Shown here piece after piece: positions 7,797 through 14,934 of a DNA stretch of 20,678 nucleotides. This DNA is from Weeksellaceae bacterium. Its GTDB lineage: Bacteria > Bacteroidota > Bacteroidia > Flavobacteriales > Weeksellaceae. The DNA lies in assembly GCA_028698395.1 (NCBI GenBank), contig JAQVDG010000004.1, positions 1 through 20,678 on the forward strand, read 5' to 3'. Each line of letters begins with the position of its first letter. The stretch's first letter is position 1. The position numbers and the translations under genes were made by a program. The notes beneath the pieces are model-generated. The model did no database searches. It was given only the letters and a program-made list of their open reading frames with translations, and had not been told where the DNA came from.

Positions 7797-7870
7797 TGGA
7801 GAAGATGGGGCTCGAACCCACGACCTTTAGACTGCCAGTCTAACGCTCTAGCCAACTGAGCTACATCCCC
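7797..7870 (-). tRNA. tRNA-Ala (anticodon GGC)
   Basis: The minus strand folds into a standard cloverleaf: acceptor GGGGATG / CTTCTCC, D-arm GCTC...GAGC, anticodon stem TTAGA/TCTAA with loop CTGGCAG (anticodon GGC, decoding GCC/GCU), and T-arm GTGGG-TTCGAGC-CCCAT. G3-U70, the main alanine identity pair, is present. The 3' CCA is not encoded. Position 6/67 is a U-U mismatch in the acceptor stem. The gene begins 8 bp after the stop of the 2-hydroxyacid dehydrogenase on the same strand, and a good promoter candidate lies inside that gene's last codons. Confidence 0.95.
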
Positions 7871-7878
7871 ATTTTATT

Positions 7879-8832
7879 TTATGGTGCAAGTTTATGAAAT
7901 TTTTTCCATTCCACAATTTTATTCACTATTACACGAGCTAATTTTTCTTTACTTTGATGTGTCCATCCGGCAATGTGGGGTTCTAAAATCACATTTTCCG
8001 CTTCTAACAAATACTGAAAATCTTCGGGTAATTCTTCAAAACTCAAATTTTCAAACGATTTTTTTTCATATTCATGCACATCCAAGCAAGCTCCTTTCAC
8101 TTTTTTTTCTTGCAAAGCTTTCACCAAATCTTTTGTAATCACCGACTTACCACGTGCTGTATTAATAAAATAAAATGGTTTTTTAAACGACTGAATAAAT
8201 TCTGTATTAATTATGCCTAAAGTTTCCGGCGTTTGAGGAGTATGCAGGCTAAAAACATCGGTTTTTTCAACTAATTCTTCCAAAGAAACCTGACGAGCAT
8301 TTTCATCGCCTACATTTTCTTTTATATCATAGCAAATTACTTCCACTCCAAATCCTTTCAAACGTTGCGCAAAAGCTTTTCCCATATTTCCGTATCCCAT
8401 AATTCCAACGGTTTTCCCCATAAGTTCATCGCCCCGGTTTTCTTCTCTCCTCCATATTCCTTTCCGCATTTCACTGTCTCCGATTTTCAACCGATGCAAC
8501 AACATCAATAACATTCCCAAAGCGTGTTCTCCAACGGAATCTCGATTTCCTTCCGGCGCATTAAAAATGCTTATATTTCGCTTTTCGGCAAATTTTTCAT
8601 CAATATTTTCCAAACCGGCTCCTACCCGACCAATGAATTTAAGACGACTGCCAAACGACATAAATTCTTTATTAATCGCCAAACGACTGCGAAGAATTAC
8701 TCCATCGTACTCTTGTATTTTCAATAAAATTTCCCGTTTTGGAGAAGTCGTATCTTCATCCACCTCAAATCCCGCCTCCCGCAAACTTTGATTCAACAAA
8801 GGATGGTTCTCATCCAAAGAAAGTACTTTCAT
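7879..8832 (-). CDS. D-2-hydroxyacid dehydrogenase (phosphoglycerate dehydrogenase-like)
   Basis: NAD-dependent D-2-hydroxyacid dehydrogenase of 317 residues, the short form without a C-terminal ACT domain. The Rossmann nucleotide loop is GIMGYGNMG (143-151), followed by the charged residue of an NAD-type site in ICYDI (166-170). The catalytic triad fits the family: Arg227 in NTARGKSVI, Glu256 in DVHEYE and His286 in EPHIAGW. The split substrate domain occupies the two ends. Members of this subgroup in Flavobacteria are usually called 3-phosphoglycerate dehydrogenase, first step of serine synthesis, but serC is not adjacent here and other 2-hydroxyacids cannot be excluded from sequence. A TATATTTG promoter candidate lies 31 bp upstream, divergent from sufE. 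Confidence 0.9.
   Translation of the reverse strand: MKVLSLDENHPLLNQSLREAGFEVDEDTTSPKREILLKIQEYDGVILRSRLAINKEFMSFGSRLKFIGRVGAGLENIDEKFAEKRNISIFNAPEGNRDSVGEHALGMLLMLLHRLKIGDSEMRKGIWRREENRGDELMGKTVGIMGYGNMGKAFAQRLKGFGVEVICYDIKENVGDENARQVSLEELVEKTDVFSLHTPQTPETLGIINTEFIQSFKKPFYFINTARGKSVITKDLVKALQEKKVKGACLDVHEYEKKSFENLSFEELPEDFQYLLEAENVILEPHIAGWTHQSKEKLARVIVNKIVEWKKFHKLAP
7887..7916 (-). promoter_or_regulatory. Candidate promoter of tRNA-Ala inside upstream gene
   Basis: On the minus strand TTG (7914-7916), 19 bp, then TAAACTTG (7887-7894) approximates the TTG / TAnnTTTG promoter with one change in the -7 box. The start site would fall about 10 nt before the tRNA, allowing it to be made independently of the dehydrogenase gene. 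Confidence 0.45.
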
Positions 8833-8863
8833 ATTTAACTGTATTTAGGTTGTTGTTAGACAC

Positions 8864-8871
8864 CAAATATA
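8864..8871 (-). promoter_or_regulatory. Candidate -7 element of the dehydrogenase gene
   Basis: TATATTTG on the minus strand matches TAnnTTTG exactly, giving a leader of about 25 nt before the ATG at 8832. It lies back to back with the sufE promoter in a 95-bp divergent spacer. No -33 TTG at the usual distance was found. Confidence 0.5.
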
Positions 8872-8915
8872 CACAAAAATATCTGTATTCTTAAATTCTT
8901 TCGCTCTCAAATCTC

Positions 8916-8923
8916 TATCTTTG
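8916..8923 (+). promoter_or_regulatory. Candidate -7 element of sufE (leaderless)
   Basis: TATCTTTG followed by C matches the -7 consensus and ends only 4 nt before the sufE ATG. Because the element is centred about 7 nt upstream of the transcription start, the mRNA would begin at or within a base or two of the start codon. Confidence 0.55.
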
Positions 8924-8927
8924 CACT

Positions 8928-9356
8928 ATGACAATTCAAGAAATTCAAAACGAAATTATCGAAGAGTTTTCCTTTTTTGACGATTGGGAACAACGCTACG
9001 AATATTTAATTGAACTGGGAAAAAACTTAAAGGCAATTCCTGAAGAAAAGAAACGAGATGACAAAATCATAAAAGGCTGTCAATCTACGGTTTGGTTAGA
9101 TGCAAAAATGGAAAATGGAAAATTACTTTTTGATGCCGACAGCGATGCTATTTTGCCTAAAGGTTTAGCTGCTTTATTAGTTCGTATGTACAATGGGCAG
9201 TCGCCTTATGCAATTTTAGAATCTCAAACGGATTTCATTCACAAAATCGGTTTACAAGAGTTTCTATCGCCCACTCGAGCCAACGGACTTTTAGCGATGA
9301 TTAAACAATTTAAATTTTACGCCATCGCTTTTCAATCAAAATTAAATGCTTCATAA
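8928..9356 (+). CDS. sufE: SufE family Fe-S cluster assembly protein
   Basis: Cytoplasmic sulfur acceptor of the SUF pathway: it takes the persulfide from the cysteine desulfurase SufS and passes it to the SufBCD scaffold. The 142-residue length is typical. The acceptor loop GCQSTVW places the catalytic Cys at residue 51. Other family features are the DWEQRYEYLIELGK helix (19-32), the SDAILPKGLAALLV segment (72-85) and FLSPTRANGLLAMI near the C-terminus. No other suf genes are in the window, so sufE stands apart from any suf operon here. The start is the only ATG that fits and is immediately preceded by a -7 element, suggesting a leaderless message. Confidence 0.95.
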   Translation: MTIQEIQNEIIEEFSFFDDWEQRYEYLIELGKNLKAIPEEKKRDDKIIKGCQSTVWLDAKMENGKLLFDADSDAILPKGLAALLVRMYNGQSPYAILESQTDFIHKIGLQEFLSPTRANGLLAMIKQFKFYAIAFQSKLNAS

Positions 9357-9395
9357 TTTCTAAAATAAAAACAACCGGAATGCTATTTTTTTAAT

Positions 9396-10409
9396 ATGGA
9401 AAAATCAATGACAAAAAATACCAAAAAAAAAACGGTTGTGATTTTCCGATTTAGTGCTTTTGGTGATGTTGCCATGACCGTTCCTGTGATTCGCGAATTT
9501 TTAATTCAAAATCCAGAAGTGGAAATTCTCTATGTTTCCCGTGAGAAATTCCAACCTCTTTTTGATTCCTTACCTAATTTTCGGTTTTTTCCGGCAGATT
9601 TAGACGGAAAACACAAAGGAATTCCGGGCTTATTCCGATTGGCAAAAGATTTAAAAAAAGAAAGCATTTTCGCTGTTGCTGATTTGCATAATGTACTTCG
9701 TACTAAAATTTTATGCTTTTTTTTATCGAAATTCCCTACTGCTGTTTTGGATAAAGCGAGAAAGGAACGGAAAAATTTAATCCAACAAAAAAATAAAATC
9801 AAAAAACCTTTGAAACCTATGACAGAGCGTTATGCAGATGTTTTTAGGGATTTAGGTTTTGAATTAAATTTAAGTCATCAATTGACTTCAAAAGAAATTC
9901 CACTCGAAAACGCAGTGGGAATTGCTCCTTTTGCTTTGCATCCGGGAAAAATGTTTCCGATAGAGAAAATGAAATCCATCGCTTTGAAATTAGCCGAAAA
10001 AGGAATAAAAGTTTATTTGTTTGGTGGAGGAACCAAAGAAAAAGAAGAATTAGAAAAATGGGAAAAACTTCATTCCAATTTAGAGTCTGTTGTAGGAAAA
10101 TTGGATTTACAAGCCGAATTACAACTTATTAAAAAACTAAAAGTGATGATTTCTATGGATTCTGCTAATATGCATTTAGCTTCTTTAGTAGGAACTCCTG
10201 TTATTTCTATTTGGGGAACCACTCATCCTTTTATGGGTTTTTTAGGCTATGGACAATCCATGGAAAATGTAATTCAAGATGAAAGTTTAACTATTCGTCC
10301 TACTTCTGTTTTTGGAAAAGAACCTAAACACTTAGAAGGATTCGATTATTTTAAGAATATTTCAGAAGAAATAGTGCTTGATAAAATCGAGGCGATTTTA
10401 TTTTCTTAA
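9396..10409 (+). CDS. Glycosyltransferase family 9 (heptosyltransferase-like)
   Basis: GT-B fold glycosyltransferase of 337 residues in CAZy family GT9, whose members add ADP-heptose or related sugars to the lipopolysaccharide core at the inner membrane. The N-terminal acceptor-side motif RFSAFGDVAMTVPVI is at 18-32. The C-terminal donor-side motif SMDSANMHLASLVGTPVISI (253-272) is followed by WGTTHP. ALHPGKMFP (180-188), in the place of the 'GxxxxxKxWP' donor region, is also typical. The two domains are linked by a basic segment at 119-142. ATG at 9396 and ATG at 9408 are both usable; I keep the first. The true sugar cannot be told. It lies 39 bp after sufE and may be read from the sufE promoter. 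Confidence 0.88.
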   Translation: MEKSMTKNTKKKTVVIFRFSAFGDVAMTVPVIREFLIQNPEVEILYVSREKFQPLFDSLPNFRFFPADLDGKHKGIPGLFRLAKDLKKESIFAVADLHNVLRTKILCFFLSKFPTAVLDKARKERKNLIQQKNKIKKPLKPMTERYADVFRDLGFELNLSHQLTSKEIPLENAVGIAPFALHPGKMFPIEKMKSIALKLAEKGIKVYLFGGGTKEKEELEKWEKLHSNLESVVGKLDLQAELQLIKKLKVMISMDSANMHLASLVGTPVISIWGTTHPFMGFLGYGQSMENVIQDESLTIRPTSVFGKEPKHLEGFDYFKNISEEIVLDKIEAILFS

Positions 10410-10414
10410 TTTTG
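10407..10414 (+). promoter_or_regulatory. Candidate -7 element of the His/Cys-rich gene
   Basis: TAATTTTG followed by C matches TAnnTTTG; its first three bases are the stop codon of the glycosyltransferase gene. A start site near 10419 leaves a leader of about 18 nt before the TTG start of the small gene. No -33 TTG at the normal distance is evident. Confidence 0.45.
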
Positions 10415-10436
10415 CACTTACTTTCATTCAAAAACA

Positions 10437-10796
10437 TTGAATAAGAAAAGAAAAATACACTTTCCCACTGTGGTAATGCTCTTGTTTTACTTGCTCAGCA
10501 TCTTACCCAACCTTCTTATTCACTATCATGAACATGAAATTATTGCTTTTTTAGAAGCAGATTCTTGTGAAAAAGCAATTTATTATGGTGTTCCGGACGA
10601 ACACAAAGAACACCTGAGCAAAGTTCAGGAAGAATGTAAGTTTTGCGATCACCATACTCCTACACCTCAACTTGTTTTTTCAACAGAATTCAAGCTTACA
10701 ATAACCAAACAGCCAACCAACTATTTTCCTTGGTATAAAAGCCTTCATTCTGTTGAACCCACTACAAACTACAACAAAGGGCCTCCGTTTATTTAA
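10437..10796 (+). CDS. Small exported His/Cys-rich protein
   Basis: Unrecognised 119-residue protein. It starts with a basic N-terminus and one hydrophobic segment (about 11-28), which acts as a signal peptide or anchor. Potential metal ligands follow at once: HYHEHE (29-34), Cys44, His56 and His59, then CKFCDHH (67-73). The C-terminus ends NKGPPFI, a tail I associate with small proteins beside metal-related TonB receptors in Bacteroidota (recollection). The frame has no early ATG: TTG at 10437 is the best start because it gives a complete export signal, whereas the first ATG (residue 14) would leave a signal lacking its basic end. It lies 105 bp upstream of the TonB receptor gene on the same strand, so a periplasmic metal-binding or sensing role is inferred. 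Confidence 0.75.
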   Translation: MNKKRKIHFPTVVMLLFYLLSILPNLLIHYHEHEIIAFLEADSCEKAIYYGVPDEHKEHLSKVQEECKFCDHHTPTPQLVFSTEFKLTITKQPTNYFPWYKSLHSVEPTTNYNKGPPFI

Positions 10797-10807
10797 TTTT
10801 ATTTTTC

Positions 10808-10829
10808 TGTAAATCAATCCGAATTTACA
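10808..10829. promoter_or_regulatory. Palindromic dyad TGTAAAT-N8-ATTTACA
   Basis: Two perfect 7-bp arms separated by 8 bp, between the His/Cys-rich gene and the TonB receptor gene. The 22-bp size and symmetry suit a dimeric repressor operator, for example of a metal regulator. A weak hairpin at the end of the upstream gene is the alternative, but no U-tract follows. Confidence 0.4.
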
Positions 10830-10835
10830 CTTTCC

Positions 10836-10874
10836 GATTAAAACAATTCTGCTTTTTGCTTTGTTATTTTAATC
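10836..10874. repeat. Inverted repeat in the TonB receptor leader
   Basis: Arms GATTAAAA (10836-10843) and TTTTAATC (10867-10874) are perfect complements. A further CAA/TTG pairing continues inward past a 3-nt bulge, giving a hairpin that ends 27 bp before the receptor start codon. It could be a leader structure or operator. Confidence 0.4.
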
Positions 10875-10901
10875 AAAATCAATAATTTAAAGAATTAAAT
10901 A

Positions 10902-13304
10902 ATGAAAATAATAAAACCATTTACAGCGGTTGTTCTCTTGTTGACAACTGCCATATCTTTTGCACAAAACACACTTTCGGGACAAATAAAAGATGATTTA
11001 ACCGATGAAACTCTATCCGGTGTTTTGGTTTATCTTCCCGATTTGAAAATAACTTCTGTTTCCGACGAAAACGGGAATTACAAAATAAATAATCTGAAAA
11101 AAGGTTCTTATCTTTTAGAAATCAAAATGCCGGGTTATAAATCAGTCATCCAACGAATTGAATTAACCGAAAATACCGTTCTTGATTTTGTTTTAGAAGA
11201 ATCCATAACCGAACTCGATAATGTAGTTATTACAGGCGTTACCCGCTCCACCGAACTAAAGCGAAATCCGGTTATTATCAAAACTTTAAACCGCAACTCT
11301 TTAAACCGGACTACTGCCGTCAATCTGATTGACGCTTTGAGTTCCGTACCGGGAATCAATCAAATTAGTACCGGTCCGGCTATTTCCAAACCGGTAATTC
11401 GAGGATTAGGTTACAATCGTGTCATTACACTCAATAACGGAATAAAACAAGAAGGTCAACAATGGGGCGATGAACATGGAATTGAAATTGACGAATATTC
11501 CGTCGATCGGATAGAAATTATCAAAGGTCCGGGCAGTTTAATGTACGGTTCAGATGGAATTGCCGGTGTTTTAAATTTTCTTCCACACAAACCACTTTTG
11601 GAAGGTGAAATAAAAACCCGATTATTTACTAATTATCAGAGTAATGCTAATTTAATTGGAACATCTATTTTTAATTCCGGAAACCGAAACGGCTTTCAAT
11701 GGACAGCACAAATTTCAAATAAAATTGCCGGAAATTATGAAAATAAATACGACGGTAAAGTTTATAATTCCGGATTCCAAGAATTAAACGGAAGCTTGAG
11801 TTTGGGTATCAACAAAAATTGGGGACATTCTTTTTTAACCGTGAGTTCTTATAATTCCAAATTGGGAATCGTAGAAGGCGAAAGGGATGAATTCGGAAAT
11901 TTTATATTTGAAAATCAAGAAGGTGAAGAAATTCCGGTAACTTCAAGTGATTTAAATGCTTATAAAATCGGGATTCCCTATCAGCGGATTCATCATTTCA
12001 GCATAGCTTCCAACAATTATTTTTTATTAAACAAAGGAAGTCTTACTGTTGATTTCGGATTTCAAAACAATCTACGAAAAGAATACGAAGAAGCAGAAAA
12101 TCCAGATGAAGAAGGGCTTTCTCTTTCTTTAAATACGTTTAATTACAATATCCGGTACAATTTCGCAAAACTCAACGGTTGGGAAATTTCAACAGGAATT
12201 AGTGGAATGCAACAAAAAAACTCAAACAAAGGAGTTGAATTTTTAATTCCGGATTATAATTTATTTGACATCGGAGCTTTTGTTTTTACACAAAAAACAT
12301 TCAATAAACTCACCTTAGCAGGTGGTTTCCGTTTTGATAATCGAAATATGAACACAAAACAACTTTATTTGAATGAAGAGGAAGAAGTTGTTTCTCATCC
12401 TGATGAGGATTCGGAAATAAAATTTGAACATTTCAATAAAAACTACAGTAGTTTTTCGGGAAGTATCGGTTTATCCTATCAATTGAATCAAAATTCTACT
12501 TTAAAACTGAATTTTTCACAAGGATTTCGTGCGCCTAATATTGCAGAACTCGCTTCCAATGGAAAACACGAAGGAACTTTCCGCTATGAAATCGGAAATC
12601 CGGATTTAAAACCGGAAATCAGCCGACAAATTGATTTGGCTTACTTTTTAGATTCCGACCATATTAGCTTGGAAATAAGTCCTTTTGTGAATTTCATTCG
12701 ACATTATTCTTTTCTTGAAAAATTAAAAGATACAAACGGAAACGATATTATTCCCGATTTATCCGATCCGGCTCCGGGATTCCAATATACATCCGGAAAT
12801 GCAACTTTGAGCGGAGGTGAAATTTACATTGATATTCATCCGCATCCTTTGGATTGGTTGCACATAGAAAATTCATTTTCCTACGTTCGAGCAACTCAAA
12901 ATAATCAATCCGACAGCACCCGTTATCTTCCGTTTATCCCGGCAGCTCACTATAAAGGCGGAATAAAAGCAGAGTTTAAAACTATAGGAAAAAACATTTC
13001 CAATTTTTATTTCAAATTCGGAGTAGATCATTATTTTGCACAAAACACTATTTACAGTGCCTACGAAACCGAAAGTAAAACACCAGCTTACACGCTTTTG
13101 AGTGTCGGTATAGGAACTGATTTTTCTTTTTTCAATAAAAAAGATTTCATCAGTCTTCATTTAAGCGGAAATAATCTGGCAAATATTGCTTATCAAAGTC
13201 ATTTGAGCCGACTAAAATATGCCGGTGAAAATCCGGCAACCAACCGATTAGGCGTTTTTAATATGGGACGAAATTTTAGTCTTAAAATGATACTTAATTT
13301 TTAA
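10902..13304 (+). CDS. TonB-dependent outer-membrane receptor, probably metal (zinc-like)
   Basis: 800-residue outer-membrane transporter energised by TonB-ExbBD. Order of parts: signal peptide (1-21, ending ISFAQ), carboxypeptidase-regulatory-like domain (about 24-95, GQIKDD...DENGNYKI), a linker with LDNVVITG, plug (about 125-230, DALSSVPGI, KPVIRGLGYNRV, DRIEIIKGPGSLMYGSDGIA) and a 22-strand-type barrel to the C-terminal NFSLKMILNF, which ends in the aromatic residue expected for outer-membrane insertion. The barrel segment FRAPNIAELASNGKHEGTFR with EIGNPDLKPE recalls ZnuD-like and other metal-uptake receptors. Acidic and His-containing loops (EEEEVVSHPDEDSE, near 490-503) could bind cations. 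The upstream His/Cys-rich gene strengthens a metal role, but the ligand is inferred. No SusD partner follows, arguing against glycan uptake. Confidence 0.88.
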   Translation: MKIIKPFTAVVLLLTTAISFAQNTLSGQIKDDLTDETLSGVLVYLPDLKITSVSDENGNYKINNLKKGSYLLEIKMPGYKSVIQRIELTENTVLDFVLEESITELDNVVITGVTRSTELKRNPVIIKTLNRNSLNRTTAVNLIDALSSVPGINQISTGPAISKPVIRGLGYNRVITLNNGIKQEGQQWGDEHGIEIDEYSVDRIEIIKGPGSLMYGSDGIAGVLNFLPHKPLLEGEIKTRLFTNYQSNANLIGTSIFNSGNRNGFQWTAQISNKIAGNYENKYDGKVYNSGFQELNGSLSLGINKNWGHSFLTVSSYNSKLGIVEGERDEFGNFIFENQEGEEIPVTSSDLNAYKIGIPYQRIHHFSIASNNYFLLNKGSLTVDFGFQNNLRKEYEEAENPDEEGLSLSLNTFNYNIRYNFAKLNGWEISTGISGMQQKNSNKGVEFLIPDYNLFDIGAFVFTQKTFNKLTLAGGFRFDNRNMNTKQLYLNEEEEVVSHPDEDSEIKFEHFNKNYSSFSGSIGLSYQLNQNSTLKLNFSQGFRAPNIAELASNGKHEGTFRYEIGNPDLKPEISRQIDLAYFLDSDHISLEISPFVNFIRHYSFLEKLKDTNGNDIIPDLSDPAPGFQYTSGNATLSGGEIYIDIHPHPLDWLHIENSFSYVRATQNNQSDSTRYLPFIPAAHYKGGIKAEFKTIGKNISNFYFKFGVDHYFAQNTIYSAYETESKTPAYTLLSVGIGTDFSFFNKKDFISLHLSGNNLANIAYQSHLSRLKYAGENPATNRLGVFNMGRNFSLKMILNF

Positions 13305-13313
13305 ACAACAAGC

Positions 13314-13346
13314 AAAAATCCTTGTCTGAATCGGGCAAGGATTTTT
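13314..13346. terminator. Bidirectional intrinsic terminator
   Basis: AAAAATCCTTGTC, a 7-nt loop, then GGCAAGGATTTTT form a 13-bp stem (one G-U pair) with A-tract and T-tract flanks. It lies between the convergent TonB receptor and TIGR02757 genes and can serve both. Confidence 0.85.
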
Positions 13347-13383
13347 TGGATTGATTTACAAAATCCAAATTGGCAATCTCGTT

Positions 13384-14157
13384 TTATAATTTTGAAAATC
13401 CTTCAAAAACACCTAAACCAAAAAGAGCAAAATCATATTTCACCGGATCTTCCGAGTCGAATTTTCGTAGCTGTTCATTCAATTCCAAAACGGCTTTCCA
13501 ATCATTTTGTTTACGTTGCAGAATGCCTAATTTCCGTGCTACATTTCCGGAATGAACATCGAGAGGACAAACCAATTGAGAAGGTGAAATTTTTGTCCAG
13601 ATTCCTAAATCCACTCCTTGATTATCGTTTCGTACAAACCAACGAAGCATCATATTCAGACGCTTGGCAGCTGAATTTTTTGCCGGATTGGATAAATGTT
13701 TTTCAGAACGAGGCAAATGAGAAACTTCCAAAAATTTTTCACGAAAATAAAGAATAGCATTCATTGTGTTTTTATCGGTCGGATGAAACGGAAAACAATT
13801 TTCCAAACCTTGGTAATGTGTATAAATATTTTTCAATGACCGAAAATAAAAATCCATATCCAAAGAATTAATCGTTCTGTGCTTAAAGCCTTCGATTTTA
13901 TCAAATTCATTTTCCGAATAATTCATGATAAAATCAAAAGGAGAATTCCCCATTCGTTGAAGTAAATCATCTACTTTTTTAATAATCATTTTCCGATTGC
14001 CCCACGCCATGGTAGCAGCGAGAAATCCGGCTATTTCGCGGTCTTCCTTTTGTGTAAAACGATGCGGAATCTGAATCGGATCGCTTTCAATAAAAGTTGG
14101 TTGATTGTACAATTGTACTTTTTCGTCTAAAAATTCTTTGAGTTCGTGCTGTGTCAT
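13384..14157 (-). CDS. TIGR02757/DUF2400 family protein
   Basis: Conserved protein of 257 residues found widely in Bacteroidota and of unknown role. Landmarks are the N-terminal FIESDPIQIPHRF, the GFLAATMAWGNRKMI segment, KRLNMMLRWFVR and, near the end, PLDVHSGNVARKLGIL with DPVKYDFALFGLGVFE. The HhH-like C-terminal pattern with an Asp suggests similarity to DNA glycosylase/lyase folds, but no activity is established. A TTG at 14175 extends the frame by six codons. I prefer the ATG at 14157, giving MTQHELKEFLDEK, because that matches the remembered family N-terminus and leaves a clean 7-bp gap after the ABC gene instead of an overlap. It is probably co-transcribed with the ABC ATPase gene. 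Confidence 0.88.
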   Translation of the reverse strand: MTQHELKEFLDEKVQLYNQPTFIESDPIQIPHRFTQKEDREIAGFLAATMAWGNRKMIIKKVDDLLQRMGNSPFDFIMNYSENEFDKIEGFKHRTINSLDMDFYFRSLKNIYTHYQGLENCFPFHPTDKNTMNAILYFREKFLEVSHLPRSEKHLSNPAKNSAAKRLNMMLRWFVRNDNQGVDLGIWTKISPSQLVCPLDVHSGNVARKLGILQRKQNDWKAVLELNEQLRKFDSEDPVKYDFALFGLGVFEGFSKL

Positions 14158-14164
14158 TTTGAAT

Positions 14165-14833
14165 TTACATTTCAAAACGTCCGTCTGCCATAACTAACTT
14201 TCGGTCTGCCATATCAGCAAGTTCCTCATTATGAGTAACAATGATAAAAGTTTGTCCAAATTCTTCTCGAAGTCTGAAAAAAAGTTGGTGCAATTCTTCT
14301 GCATTTTTTGAATCCAAATTTCCGGAAGGTTCATCCGCAAAAATAACTCCCGGTTGATTGATTAAAGCTCTTGCTACAGCTACACGTTGCTGTTCTCCAC
14401 CTGAAAGTTGTGAGGGTTTGTGTTCCAAACGATTTTTTAATCCTAAAAAATCCAATAATTCTTTGGCTTTGGTGTGAATTTTACTCTTTTTTGTAGTGCT
14501 GATATAGCCGGGAATACAAACATTTTCAAATGCAGTAAATTCCGGTAACAGTTGATGAAATTGAAAAATGAAACCAATATTTTCATTTCTGAATTTTGAT
14601 AATTTCACATCCGACATTTTGGTTATATCTTCCTTTTTTATAAAAATTTCAGTATAATTTTCTTTGGGGTCGGTGCTTTTCTCCAAACTGCTTAAAATTT
14701 GTAATAAAGTCGTTTTCCCTGCTCCGGAAGCTCCGACGATTGAAACGATTTCTCCAATACTCACATCAAGAGAAACGCCTTTTAGTACTTCTAAATCACC
14801 GAATTTTTTATAAATATTTTTTGCCGAAATCAT
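14165..14833 (-). CDS. ABC transporter ATP-binding protein (LolD-like)
   Basis: Single nucleotide-binding domain of 222 residues in the MacB/LolD/FtsE-type subgroup. Walker A is GASGAGKTT (34-42), Q-loop Gln91, signature LSGGEQQR (143-150), Walker [13 protein letters not shown] (163-174) and switch His201 in IIVTHN. The ADEPSGNLD text and the short length are typical of LolD, which with LolC/E extracts lipoproteins from the inner membrane; flavobacterial annotation often uses that name. No permease gene adjoins it here, so the partner is elsewhere and the specific substrate stays inferred. A TATCTTTG promoter element lies about 68 bp upstream, followed downstream by the TIGR02757 gene with 7 bp between. 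Confidence 0.9.
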   Translation of the reverse strand: MISAKNIYKKFGDLEVLKGVSLDVSIGEIVSIVGASGAGKTTLLQILSSLEKSTDPKENYTEIFIKKEDITKMSDVKLSKFRNENIGFIFQFHQLLPEFTAFENVCIPGYISTTKKSKIHTKAKELLDFLGLKNRLEHKPSQLSGGEQQRVAVARALINQPGVIFADEPSGNLDSKNAEELHQLFFRLREEFGQTFIIVTHNEELADMADRKLVMADGRFEM

Positions 14834-14900
14834 AAAACGAAAGTAAGAATTTAATCAGACTGAACAATTACTTTTAAAGTCAGAATTTATCAAAACTTCA

Positions 14901-14908
14901 CAAAGATA
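14901..14908 (-). promoter_or_regulatory. Candidate -7 element of the ABC ATPase operon
   Basis: TATCTTTG on the minus strand is an exact TAnnTTTG match, 67 bp before the ABC gene ATG, giving a leader of about 60 nt. It lies in the short spacer after the stop of the small outer-membrane-like gene. No -33 TTG was found at 17-19 bp. Confidence 0.5.
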
Positions 14909-14934
14909 GTATTTCCTGAAGAAGCACGAAAAAG

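Noticed and set aside
7753..7821. N-terminal extension of the GIY-YIG frame
   Set aside because: It translates the terminator and part of tRNA-Ala, which are RNA features; the real start is the ATG at 7752.
13392..13757. 121-codon plus-strand frame opposite the TIGR02757 gene
   Set aside because: It is wholly antisense to a conserved gene and runs through the convergent end without a recognisable product.
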